Positions 10,835-21,872 of a stretch of 64,000 bases of DNA are shown in pieces (position 1 is the stretch's first letter; every line of letters begins with the position of its first letter). The stretch is taken from assembly GCA_007026445.1 (NCBI GenBank), contig VDMD01000010.1:62001-126000 (forward strand), written 5' to 3'. The notes beneath the pieces are model-generated. The model saw only the letters and a list, made by a program, of their open reading frames with translations, was not told the DNA's origin and made no database searches. This DNA comes from Schizophyllum amplum. Its lineage: Eukaryota; Basidiomycota; Agaricomycetes; Agaricales; Schizophyllaceae. A program made the translations under genes and the position numbers.

Positions 10835-11811
10835 CTACTGGGTATTAGGTATGTTCGACTTGTTGCATGCATAGTCCCAAATCCGTTCAATCTCCTCATC
10901 AGTACACTGGTATCCTTGAACGACGTCGCCACTCTGCCCTACACAGCTAAAGCCCGCCTGGCTGCGGTACATGCCATACATCATGTACTCGCCGCTCTGG
11001 TCTTCCGATATGGACAACATGTAGAGGAAAGGGGCTGATAGGTATCCCATAATGCGGAAAACCCATGACGGTGAACGTATGAAAAGCGGTGACCACACGA
11101 ATCCTGGGTAGGAGTGCGTGAATGCCACTATGGGGTGCCTTTTGGCAAAAGCCTGCGAAAGCGTGTGAGCACTACAGGTACGTATACGACGACGGAGACA
11201 TGGTCGCTGCTCACCCGGAGGCTCAAGTCGATGTACGTGGGTAGCTCTGCACCCATGCGAGACAGCGCGTTGTTGTTCACGTCAAGGTCGTCCCAGTTGA
11301 TGGGACCGCCCTTACCCCCGCGTGCAATCGTCATGACCTTGGCCTCCTCCCCAGATTCCGCCGCCCGGTCCAGCATAGGCGCCAGATTCTGGATCCAACG
11401 GAAACGGCCAAAGAAGATCGTAGCGAGATTCCGATCAAGCCCCTCCTCGGTGAGCTCGCGCTTGTGAGCGACGAGTTCGCCAACCGAGAGCACGAGGTAG
11501 TTGATCTTTTCCACGTCGCGTTTGGCGAGTTGGGCACATGCGGTGTCATTGTTGCGCATGAGGCTGGCTTCGCAGTGTATGAATTCGGAGAGGTCTTTCG
11601 CCGGGGAGGGCAGTGAGGCGATGAGTTCGTCCGCGGCGACCTTGTTGCGTGCGATGATGATGAGGCGCGCGTTGCCCTTGTGATGGCGGGCGAATGCGCG
11701 AGCCATGCCGCGCCCGATGCCAGAGGTGCCGCCGACGAAGACGCCAACGGGGCATTTTGAGGCCGAAGAGACGGACGCGTTGAACTCTTGTACTGCTGTG
11801 AGCGACGGCAT
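10835..11811 (-). CDS. Short-chain dehydrogenase/reductase (SDR), atypical active site
   Basis: Exons on the minus strand 11811-11215 and 11152-10835, one intron (GTGAGC...CGCAG); 915 nt, 304 aa, ATG at 11811. Residues 25-40 (FVGGTSGIGRGMARAF) are the Rossmann TGxxxGIG cofactor motif, so an NAD(P)-dependent oxidoreductase is expected. LVLSVG stands where classical SDRs have NNAG. After MTIARGGKGGPI there is no clear YxxxK; this pattern (SxGKGG, later TYxDL) is common in a fungal SDR subgroup, and activity cannot be assumed. Exon 2 continues AFAKRHPIVAFTHSYPGFV, matching the family, and shows hydrophobic stretches near the C terminus. Substrate unknown. Confidence 0.87.
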
Positions 11812-12239
11812 CGCCGCGGTATGGACGCAGTTTTCGTATGTGGTTCCTTATATGCAGCCGGAGATCATGCGCATGCCCCACAGAGTTCGGCGAAAGTGAC
11901 GCGGTCAAGCAACGGTCGGAAATGCATGAGTGCATGAGCGGCCGTCCATAAAGATTTGTCAGACTCTGTCTGCCCTCGTGGACTTATAGTTAGCACGTAT
12001 CAGACTCGCGGTGCCCACTAGAGTCTAGCAGTAAGTACTGCTATAGGACTGGTACTAGTACCACCGTTGTATTACATGACAGATGAAGGGGATATGTTCA
12101 CTGTCAAGGGGTGAATGAGATACTACATACCCTCGAGAGGAGCTGCCAAAGGCTCTGCAGGCGATCGACCACGCTTATTACTTAGAAGTTCTTAGGTCGT
12201 AGGGCGGAATGGACGCCTCGGCCTGCAATTCATGCGCAA
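11812..12239. other. Intergenic, 5' of the SDR gene
   Basis: Upstream region of the SDR gene and 3' flank of the FunK1 relic. No gene or repeat seen. Confidence 0.4.
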
Positions 12240-13535
12240 CTAGAGCAGCCTCGTGCAAAGATGGTGAGCCCCTACAGCGCCGAGCGTGTAGGCTGGCTGT
12301 GTAGGGCCGACAGTGTGCATGACGTCGTCGTCGTCGACGGCGGCGGCGTCTGATTCAACTGGCAGCAAGACTATGGAACGGTGTCGCAGTCGAGCAAAGT
12401 ATGTCGATAGTAGAACCCAGAACATCGACTCGAGATCGTGCTCGTAGTTGTGAATGACCGAGTAATGAGCCACCTGCTCAACGCGCCAGAATTCATGTCA
12501 GCAACCAGCGCGGAAAAGGCCAGATCTGTGGGGACGGCTGCACAACGACTGCTGCTGGATATCGACGGCCATGGAAAAAAGCACAGCCCTAGACATGTCG
12601 ATCCAGGTTAATCGCGCTATGCATGGGAAGAAGCGTAGCGTCTTAGGGTCTGCAGGGCCGCCCGCCGCGTCAGACTCGAGCTGCAGATCGGCTAGCAAGC
12701 CACGGCCCCTAAATCAGGCCAAGCTCCCCGTAATGATGTCTCGGCGAACCCAGCCTGCGAGAAAGAGAAACTGGAGCGCTGACATTGGCCGTCAAAGATG
12801 TGCATCGGTCAGAACGAGTGCGAAATACTCACCGAAAATGCAGGATTGAGCAGCTGCCAGCACACTGGAGATATCATCGACATCGTGCAAAGCCTCGCCG
12901 ACCTCATTGAACACGACCCGATAATGATATTCGGGCGGGAATGCTCTGGGAGCAGCGACTAGCCGCGACGGCGGAGAGTCGAAGATACCAGGGACTTGGA
13001 CGGGGACTACGACGCATTGAAGTGGCCCTCGCGAGCGACGTATGCCGAACATATATTTTCGGCTTGCATCTACATTCATGGTGTACATAGCGCCGCTGAC
13101 CAGCAGCTTCCGAATCTGATTGTGAGGAGTTACTATTAGAGCGGAGAATATCAGGTGGCTTACTTTGAGCGCGTCCGTGGTATGTGGCGTGTACTCGGCA
13201 GTGACCGCCGTCTCGTCGGAAAAAAACAGGTCCTCCGGTACCTTTGTTATCGAGGGCGAGACGAGCGCGAAGACGGCGTCATACTTGACTGTGCTCCCTG
13301 AGTGCTGGAGGCGCAACTGCTGGCCTGAAAACTTCGCCAGTTGGCAAGTAAGTGTGCGATTCGGTATCGAGAGCTTCCGGAGCGTCTCCGAGACTTTGAT
13401 GAGCAACCTGTCCGTGTCATGCTCGTCGTTATTCGGCCAGTTCCAGTTGTTGCAGTCGCTGCTGAGCACATTCGAAGCCTTCAGAAGAGACGAAGCCGTA
13501 TCCAGTGTATGCTCTGCTGACACGAAAGGCATACA
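12240..13535 (-). pseudogene. FunK1 fungal-type protein kinase, decayed copy
   Basis: Read on the minus strand this aligns piece by piece with the intact kinase at 17351-20046: MPFVSAEHTLDTASSLLK, then LRKLSIPNRTLTCQLAKFS, SGAMYTMNVDASRKYMF, YRVVFNEVGEALHDVDDIS and VIHNYEHDLESMFWVLL. It is broken in several ways. The counterpart of exon 3 and most of exon 4 (roughly 230 codons) is missing between about 13030 and 12970. The catalytic-loop HRD reads RRD and is followed by an in-frame TGA (12714-12716). Later segments are in different frames and the C terminus is lost. The N-terminal part before MPFV is also missing. It lies in inverted orientation to its intact relative, with the acyl-CoA synthetase between them. 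Confidence 0.9.
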
Positions 13536-14086
13536 AGAAAAAGGGCGCATGCCATACAGCAAGTGAGTAAAGTCTCAAGAGAATATAGCAAAGGACACTC
13601 ACGTCTGAGGACTGCGTGACTGGTCTTGAAGGGCAGTCTGCTTGGCGGACTAGCACTGTATTGTTATCCCCAACACTGCATGATGACGAGGTGAACGAAG
13701 CCTCGAGTTGTGAAGTGCAGAAGGATTTGCGTACAGATTTCTCCATGTACACAGCGCACGGATTCAAGCTCTGCGCTCAAGGGTGCCCGGGAAGATCATG
13801 ATGGTTTGTTCAGCGAGGACGAAATAGGGGCTGGTCCCTTACGTTATCTGTGGGACGGCAATCTTTTGACGCCTCCGAGTCCGAGCTCAAGAGCTCTGAA
13901 CCTCCGCATATTTTGCATGCATAGAGCAAGGCGATAATGTACACCAGAGCTGTGTTCGTACCGAATAATATAGGAGCACAAATCGCAGATGAATGGTATC
14001 CGTGCGTAAAGTCGTCCTTGCGTCGCCGACGTCACTAGGTCAAACGTCCCGCCCAGCACGCGCGCGAACATCCCGTTGCCCCTCCC
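13536..14086. other. Intergenic 3' of the acyl-CoA synthetase gene
   Basis: Contains short unsupported frames on both strands; no recognisable product or repeat. Possibly the eroded 5' end of the FunK1 relic, but I see no alignment. Confidence 0.35.
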
Positions 14087-16267
14087 CTACCGCTGTCCCT
14101 CCGTAATCTCCTTGATCTCCTTCTCGAACGTCTTCCCGATCTTCGACCGCTGGATCTTCTGCGCGGCGGTCACGAGCCCGCTCTCCGGCGTCCACTCCTC
14201 GGGCGTGAGGACGACGGCCTGGAGGAGCTCCATCGGCTTGAAGCCGTTCTTCTTGCCGACCGCGTTACACTCCTTCATGACAAGCGCGCGCACCTTGGCG
14301 CTCTCGCACAGCGCGTGCAGGTCCGCCTTGGCCTCGGCCGAGTTCTGCGCCTCGAGCGTGTGCCGGAGGTGCGCCTCGTTCGGGATGACGATGGCGAGCG
14401 GCTGCTTCAGGTCCGACGAGCCGTGCACGCAGATGTTCGAGACGAGGTTGCACGCCTTGTACGCGGACTCGAGCCGCTCGAGCGCGATGTACTCGCCGTT
14501 CTGGAGCTTGACGAGGTTCTTGATGCGGTCGACGATCGAGAGCGTGCCGTCCTTGTTCCAGCGCCCGACGTCGCCCGTCCGGAACCAGCCGTCCTCGGTG
14601 AACACGCTCGGGTCCTCGTTGAGGTCCGGGCGCTTGTAGTAGCCCTTCGTGACGGACGGCCCACGGATGCAGATCTCGCCCTGCGGCGGGTCGCCGTTCG
14701 CGTCGTAGCCCGCGTCGGGCACGTCCAGCATCTTGATCTCGATCGACGGCACGGGGATGCCCACCACGCTGTACTGCATCAGCTCTGGTGGCAGGATCGC
14801 GCACATGCCGCAAGACTCGGTCATTCCGTAGCCTGCACAAGTGTCAGCTGAGGCGATACGCGAAGTCGGCGCACATACCCTGCAACAAAGTCACCAGCGC
14901 GACGTTCAAAAACTCTTGGGTCTCCTTGCTGAGCGAGGATGCGCCGCTCAGCGCCACACGCAGGCGTCCGCCCGTCGCCTCCTTCACTCCCTTCAGGACC
15001 ACCGAGTCCGCGAGTTGGCTCAGACCCGGCAGGTTGTTCTTCTTCGCAGCCATCGCGCCGTTGAACATGCTCTTCTTGATCGTCCCGCTCTTGTTCACCT
15101 TCGCCAAGATGCCCTTCCGGATTGTCTCCCACACCGTCGGTACACCGATCATGATGCTCGGGCGGAATGCGGTCATGTCACCCTGGCAGTTGCGGACGGA
15201 CGCGTCCGTCAGCGTCTTGACGCGACCGTAGCCCGACGGCATGCCGACGTAGAACATTGTCATCTCGACGATGTACTCGAGGATATGCGCGAGCGGTAGG
15301 TAGGCCAGGAAGCGATCTTCCTGCGTCAGGTGGTGCCCGAGATGCACGTACACCGCACCAACGCTAGCAACGAGGTTCGAGTGCGTGAGGCACACACCCT
15401 TCGGTGCGCCGGTGCTGCCGGAGGTGTACATGATGCAAGCCATGGTCTCCTTTGTTGGCCGCCGTCCGTCAAGCGTCTCCTCGGACTTGCCCTTGCCGTG
15501 CTCCCGTAGCTCCTCGATGGACATGACCGTGACGCCCTCGCGCACGCCGCGCAGCTTCTCGAGCAGGTCTCCGGATGGTTTTTCGTCGTACACAATGACG
15601 CGCACGGTCGGAGTGTTCGGAAGCACGCGTAATACAGTGGGGAGGAGGTCCGCATTCGTGAAGATGCCCACGCAACCCGGTTCATTAAGCGAATGCGTCA
15701 GGCCTTCCTCGCCGAGTGAGTCGTACGCGGTCGCAATTGTGGTGGATATGGACGAGCAAGCATGGGCCATGAGTTGCCAGTTAACGCTGGATCTGCGTCA
15801 GCCTACCGTCCACGCGCCACCGCAACACCGCACACGCACCATGTCTGAGAATACACGTTGAAAATGTCGTCCTTCCCGATCCCGAGGTCGACCAAGCCGC
15901 GCGCAACCTCGCTAACCGCCGAGAATACCTGCTTGTACGACAGGAATTTGTACTCGCTGAGCTCGAAGTACTTCCACTTCTTGATCTCCTTCGTCTCCTT
16001 ACCCCCGATGACTTTCGTCACCTCCTTCTCCTCCTCGTGAATCTTGAGGACGTCGCGGTAGCCCAGAGCATCTCTGTCGCCATGCGCTGCGACCGCGGTC
16101 GTCAAAACGTCGTAAACGGTGTCTACGCCCTCCTTTGGTTGCGTAATAAGCCGGTCGGCGGTAGGGGCAAATCTGCGAATGGGGCCCTCCCCCTGGCGCG
16201 CGGGCTCGGCGACGATGACTGAGCCCTTGCCGTAGTACCCCGGCTTTGATGTTGCGAGATTGGCCAT
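14087..16267 (-). CDS. Long-chain-fatty-acid--CoA ligase (FAA1/FAA4-like)
   Basis: Minus-strand exons 16267-15840, 15786-14879, 14832-14087; 2082 nt, 693 aa, the normal length for fungal FAA enzymes. Activates long-chain fatty acids to acyl-CoA via an acyl-AMP, feeding lipid synthesis, beta-oxidation and protein acylation; usually on lipid droplets, ER or peroxisomes. Motifs: AMP-binding loop YTSGSTGAPKG near residue 263, QGYGMTESCG, and the fatty-acyl signature GDVGRWNKDGTLSIVDRIKN. Start chosen at 16267 (MANLATSKPGYYGKGSV), because this opening is typical of the family; the frame is open upstream through a TCG microsatellite coding for Thr but has no earlier ATG. No clear SKL or transmembrane segment. 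Flanked by the two FunK1 copies. Confidence 0.95.
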
Positions 16268-16746
16268 CGTCGTCGTTGTCGTCGTCGTCGTCGGAGTGAA
16301 GGTAGGAAACCAGCCGGCGGACGGACGCGTTTTGCACGCCGACCGGTGTGACGTCGGCGGCGCGCGCACATGGCGTCCACATGTTTTCCTCGTCACATGC
16401 TATGTTGATTTCTCTTCAAGTTCACCTGGTTGGCTCTGCTCATGATGTCGGCTTGAGGTTTTGCGAGGCGCAGAGGTACGTTTAGATCACCCTAGCTCCT
16501 TTTTTTGGAGAATGTGGCCCAAAGAGCGACATACAAGTCCCCAGAGGCATGCCCCAGAGAGATCGTTATCGGGTCATGGGGGAACCGTAACGTCGATGGT
16601 GCCACCGAGTCTGAGTAGTAAGACGATTATGTACTGATTTTGAGGGTAAAACAAGACCGCCAGTGACTGTTGCTCGGAAGCAACGATAACATTGTCATGA
16701 AATGACCGAGTCAGGGGGAAAACATCACAAAAAAGCAAATTGCATG
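16268..16746. other. Upstream region of the acyl-CoA synthetase
   Basis: Probable promoter; a short TCG-type microsatellite at about 16267-16295 lies just 5' of the start codon. No other feature seen. Confidence 0.4.
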
Positions 16747-16858
16747 TGACGAGAGGGGGATTCGAACCCCCGCAGACAAACGTCTATTGGGAAACCCATC
16801 CTTAACAGGCAAGCTGCGCGCTTGAATCCAACTCCTTAGACCACTCGGACATCTCGCC
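16747..16858 (-). tRNA. tRNA-Leu(CAA) with intron
   Basis: Reading down from 16858: acceptor GGCGAGA pairs with TCTCGTC at the 3' end (one G-U pair), D arm TCC/GGA around GAGTGGTCTAA, anticodon loop TTCAAG with CAA at positions 34-36, long variable arm AGAC-GTTT-GTCT typical of class II tRNAs, T arm GGGGG-TTCGAAT-CCCCC, discriminator A. The 112-nt gene exceeds a mature tRNA-Leu by about 27 nt, placed directly after the anticodon as in yeast tRNA-Leu(CAA), whose intron lies in the same place. Internal A and B boxes are intact. Confidence 0.95.
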
Positions 16859-17350
16859 ATACGGGCTGCGCTCATTTCAAGGTTTATCAAATCTGGACCA
16901 CAAAAGAGCGTGAAAACACTGACACTTCATTCGGAAGGCACTGTCTGCGGTACTTGCAACCCGTGCGAGTTTTTCACGGAAGATTCAGACGTATGGCAGG
17001 AAAGAGTGGCCAGGCATATTATATAAACAAATAATTCATCGTGGGAAAAGACCGTCTTGCAGGTGAAATCATCCTTGCTTCGAACCATTGGCCTCCTGAT
17101 CGCCATGTCTTGCGGCGCTCATGCAGAAAGGTTGTCTACTGTCGTTGCGACGGCAGGTGCGGCGTCCTCATCACCTGAGCACCGGTCATTCAGTTCTCAG
17201 CCGTGAGCGTGTACTCACAAAACTAAGTCTTTTCTCATAATGCGAGCTACAGGACACCTAGCACCGCACCCCGGGGTCGGTTTCATACACCCTCAGCCGA
17301 TACTTCATTGTACGCTGGCGCTTTCTCGGTTGCGTACCTAGTCGTTGACC
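16859..17350. other. Intergenic, 5' of the FunK1 kinase
   Basis: Presumed promoter of the kinase gene. Nothing else seen. Confidence 0.4.
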
Positions 17351-20046
17351 ATGCCAATCTACAGCGACGCTTCGGAAAAATTTGCCACAATTCGTGAAAA
17401 CTGTATCCATCATGGCGACCCCCAGAACCGTTTCGATCTTCGATCTGAAGAAATACTCAAGCAAATGAGGACCGAAATCAACGAGTGCTCCTGGGACGAC
17501 TTCATGACGCACTACATGCCTTTCGTTCCGGAGGAACAGACCATTGACACCGCTGTAGACATGCTGAAGACGAAGAGCTTGTTGCAGAATGACGGCAGCG
17601 CCTGGCTCTGGAAAGAGAATGAGAAGTGCGAGACGTACAGGCTCCTTGCCAAGGCCTCAGACACGCTTCGGAGACTCTCGATACCGAATCGCACGGTCAC
17701 TTGTCAGCTGGTGGAGTTTTCGAACCAGCATTCGCGCCTCAGGGACCCAGGGTCCAGTCTGAAGACTGACGCCATCTTTGCGCTCATCTCTCCCTCGACA
17801 TCAGAAGTGCCAGAGGAACTGACTTTCTCCAACGACACAGCGGTCACCACCGAGTACACGCCACATATCATGGACGCGCTTGAAGTAAGGCACTTCACTG
17901 TCGCTCCGGCTCAATCCGTCACGCTCATCTCTACCAGAACCGGAAGCAGCTCGTCAGCGGTGCTGTGTACGCCATGAATGTGGATGCGAGACGAAATTAT
18001 ATGTTCAGCGTACGTCGCTCGCGATGGCCTTGACATATAAGTTTCTAACAGAACTCCTTTAGTTATCGATCGCGGGCACCCTCATGACCGTCTGGTACTT
18101 TTCACGGTCGCACTCGTGCATGTCCGCTTCCTTTGATATGCGCACGGTATGTACGCTGTCTATACAGGACTAGATACTTCCTATGCTCGTTCTCACATCG
18201 CCACACGTCCACAGGATAACCGACGGTGCATTCAGGTCTTCATCGCCTTCATGTTTGCGTCCAGACACGATCTCGGCTTCGACGAAACCGTCCACGTCGT
18301 CAAGTACCAAGGAAGATCGTGCTATGGCTTCGAGGTCGGCGATCGGCTATACAGGTCAACGTGCTGCCTCTTCCAGCACAACGGCGCTTGCCTTACCGGC
18401 CGAGGGACGCGCGTCTGGGAGGTCGTGCGCGTCGAAGACTTCCAGAGCCTGAAGCAGATCGAGGAGAAGCGCTGCGCGCTGAAAGACGTCTGGCTTGACG
18501 AGGATGCGCGCACAGAGAAGCAGATTTTGGACGCCCTCTTTGCCGACATTGACGCTGTGGCGAAACGCATTGAGGCGTCTGACCCGGAGACGCTGCGCGT
18601 GCTGCATGGCTTCGATACGAAGACACGAGACGAGTTACGGAGATGCGTCGGCGATCGCAGGCTCTACAGTTGGTACTTCCTGACCATCGACCACGATTGG
18701 AAAGGGCCGACTTCAAAGCGTCGTGCGGCGAGTGCAATTCCCACCCCTGACACTCTTGACGCTCCGCCGTCGCGGGTAGTCGCTGATCCCAGAACCTTTC
18801 CGCCCAAATACCAGTATCGGGTGGTGTTTAACGAGGTCGGCGAGGCCTTGCACGACGTCGATGATATCTCCATTGTGCTGACAGCTGCACAATCCTGCAT
18901 CTTCGGTGAGTACTTCTCACTCGTTTTGACCGAGGCACATCTTTTGACGGCCAATGTCAGCGCTCCAGCTTCTCTTCCTCGCGGGTTGGGTTCACCGAGA
19001 TATCAGTACAGGGAACCTCATCTGGTTCAACGGCCGTGGCTTGCTAGCCGACCTAGAATATGCGAGGAGGTTCGAACCGGACACGACGGATAGTGCAGGC
19101 TCCAAAACGGTACGCTTCTGTTCATGCAAAGCGCCATCCATCTGATCGATATGTCTAGGGCACTCCCTTTTTCATGGCCGTCGAAATCCAGCAGCAATCG
19201 CTGATATATCAGCCGCCGGTCAGCACGTATACGAGCTTCTCCGCGCGAGTTGCTTCAATGGAGTCTGGCGTGGTTGAGCGGGCGGCTCATGACTCGATCA
19301 TTCACAACTTCGAGCACGATCTCGAGTCGATGTTCTGGGTCTTACTCTGGACATACCTGGCTCGATTGCCACACCCTTCCGTAACCATGCTGCCAGTCGA
19401 GGCAGACGATGATGCCGACAAAGACCTGCTTACTGTCAGCACCAAAAAATCAGCCCAGAAGCGGAGTGCGCCATCTCCGTACGAGGTTGATCCAGTTGCG
19501 CCACGATTGCAGGGCGAGGCGTTTGTTTCGCCCCACGCCCCAGAAATCATCGACAAACTCTTTCAGAATCACTCTGGATGTCCCCCCGTGCGCCGTCGAG
19601 CCCTCACAGTCGCAGGCTCGCTCTCGGACACAATCGAGCCGGTCTTCTCGGGCGACTGGGACCATGTCACAGCCGTATTCGATTCTCTTGCGGGAGAGCT
19701 TTTCGATAGCTACCGCATGAGGGGGCACTCCTTCCATGACGCCACTACGTACACGGGACTGTACAAGGTGTTCAACGAGGCGATCGCGATGCTGCTAGCC
19801 CACCGTCGGGAGCACCCCAAGCTCTACGGGCGGCTTCTTGTCTGCGAGTCTCGTCCGGCAGCACAGCACGATGGCCGTCGAGGCGAGCGAACACCGCCAG
19901 CGCGGCTCCGTCGACAGGTGTGCGAGAACAACTCGGAGGCCAGCTCCAATCCTATCAAGCGCGCGAGGGACGACGACGAACCTAACCAACGGTCGTCCAA
20001 GATGCCGAAGCTTCAGGACGAAAGCGTGATTCTATCCGCTATGTAG
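17351..20046 (+). CDS. FunK1 fungal-type protein kinase
   Basis: Exons 17351-17884, 17938-18009, 18063-18146, 18215-18905, 18961-19109, 19159-20046; 2418 nt, 805 aa. FunK1 kinases are a large family of multicellular basidiomycetes; substrates are unknown. Seen: WVHRDISTGNLIWFNGRG at about 471-488 (catalytic loop with HRD and the metal-binding Asn), LLADLEYARRF as the DFG counterpart, GTPFFMAVEIQ as activation segment, and IIHNFEHDLESMFWVLLW, the diagnostic FunK1 motif. The C terminus is basic (PIKRARDDDEPNQRSSKMPK), plausible nuclear signal. Start at ATG 17351 (MPIYSDASEKF). Intact, unlike its inverted relative at 12240-13535; the two share sequence through the whole alignable length, so one probably arose by local duplication. 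Confidence 0.93.
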
Positions 20047-21395
20047 GGCCATTTCGATGAGGTTCCCAGAACTATGGGTGGCAGCTGTTCGGGTACGATG
20101 AGCCCTGGGAATAGGAATGCTGTACGAGTACCTGTGGCATACGTCCAAGCACGACCGCCTGCAGTATCGCTTTGTGCGGCTTATGAAAATTTCCGCGTAC
20201 CGCCTGTCTGCTTCCGCCCACGGACCCCCGTCCGCCGCCAACCTCACCGCACCTTTCGCCCCCAGCCTCATCTCGCCGGTACCACCATTCCTCAGCGAGC
20301 ACGCTGCCTCAGTACCCCCTCCCCCGATTTCCGCTCCCGACATCGCATCATTCATCCCTCTCTCCTCCTATCCCTCCCCGACTAGCCTCGTTCTCTCCTT
20401 CATCCTTGCCGCCTGATGGACGTTCGAGACCTCTGGCGGCGTCCTTCCTCTGCACTGCCCAGCGCTGGTATCAACGGACCTCAGAGGCCAAGGCAGGCGC
20501 CCAGGCAGGCGGTGGTGCTGGCGGCGTGCGCGCTCGGCATCATGGGCACGATGCGGGGATCGCGGGACGTGCGACACTGGAGGAGCGCAGGCGTAGGACG
20601 GCGGTGCGTGCTCGGGTGGTGATGTACAATTGCTGGAAGTTTGCAGAGGAAAATGAGTCGGCGGCTCACCTATGCAGTCGTTCGTAGGATGCTCAACGAT
20701 GAGGGAGTAATTGTGGTCTCCGGAAACGTCACGCAGTACATTTTTGCCGCCGGTGATTTGGGAGCTGGCACTCGAAAGGGCGTAGAAAATCGTGAGTACG
20801 GCGACAGTCAGATGCAACTATGCACAGACTGACAGTATATGAACCCTTAGACGCGCTCTTCAGTTACTACCAGCACGATCCGGGCCAGGTCGTCGGCTTA
20901 CTGCAGCCCAGAGGGCTCTTACTCGAGAAGGGGCCAGCATTCGGATGAGACTCGCCGCACGAATATATCCAACTTCAAAACTCTCTTGGCAGAGCTGGGC
21001 GCCCACTCGAGAAGAGCACGCTCGCGATGGAATGAGGCGTTGAGCCAGGAGGGAGGATCTTTGGTAGCACGATCACGATCGCTCTGCTGGCTGGGTGGCA
21101 TTGCAGACCACTCAAACCGCACTGATAGCATGAAATATCACCAGGAATGGTGGAGCTATCAATTAGTGAGATGCCCTCTTCGACGGTGTGGGACGATATA
21201 GACAAATATCGCACTTGCAAAGCGCTCAATCCAGCGTTGTACGACTGTCACATTAAAGATGAAGGACTCGGCGTTTGCATGGCTGCCGTTGACGATTTGG
21301 GCTATAGGGATGAGTGAATGCGCGATGGTTGCTTCGATTGTAGCAGAGCTATACCACAATATTGAGATTGATATCAAAATAGCCAGCCTTTCGAC
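20047..21395. other. Intergenic between FunK1 and tRNA-Gly
   Basis: 1.35 kb. Pyrimidine-rich around 20300-20410. A minus frame at 20368-20817 and several plus frames show no family motif and no conserved pattern. No repeat noticed. Confidence 0.4.
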
Positions 21396-21491
21396 ACACC
21401 GGTGGTGAAGTGGTTATCATGCTTGCCTTCCATACATCCTGAAAAGGAGCTAAATCAGCAAGCGGCACGGGTTCGATTCCCGTCCGGTGTA
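21396..21491 (+). tRNA. tRNA-Gly(UCC) with intron
   Basis: Acceptor ACACCGG pairs with CCGGTGT; GTGGTTATCAT in the D arm; anticodon stem CTTGC/GCAAG, loop CTTCCA with anticodon UCC; T arm ACGGG-TTCGATT-CCCGT; discriminator A at 21491. The 96-nt span exceeds the mature length of about 72 nt by about 24 nt located 3' of the anticodon, the canonical intron site. Confidence 0.95.
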
Positions 21492-21872
21492 TTCTTTATA
21501 CTGCTGGCTAGCTCCCAGAATTTTTGGGGCCCGCTAGCTCAAGCAGGAAGATTTATAGCGCATTTCCAGTGCAGAACAATGGCACGCCACTCAGCGGGAC
21601 CACTGTCGCATTGTTGACGTTTTCTGTCTTTTACAGTTGCTCCCGCCCATCCGCATTCCGTTATATGCACTCATCAGGATGACTAGAGGGAATTATCTTA
21701 TTCGACGTCACATCGACAGCCAACGGTACTTTGTTTATGGCCAAGCATCTTCATCGAGGTAGTAGTACCCAGCGGTGGTAACTGAACGGACTATTTCTTC
21801 CAACATCGATTACCGCCGCGCCGCACATCTACGTAACATATACGCTCCTACTAGTAACATACTCCGAGTCCC
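21492..21872. other. 3' flank of the METTL16-like gene
   Basis: No gene seen. The region downstream of the convergent methyltransferase gene. Confidence 0.4.

Noticed and set aside
14265..14851. Long Arg/Val-rich frames on both strands over the acyl-CoA synthetase
   Set aside because: GC-rich antisense and shifted-frame shadows of the real exon 3.
20368..20817. 149-residue minus-strand frame with a hydrophobic start
   Set aside because: Begins at TTG, not ATG; the start resembles a signal peptide but the rest is compositional and matches no family I know.
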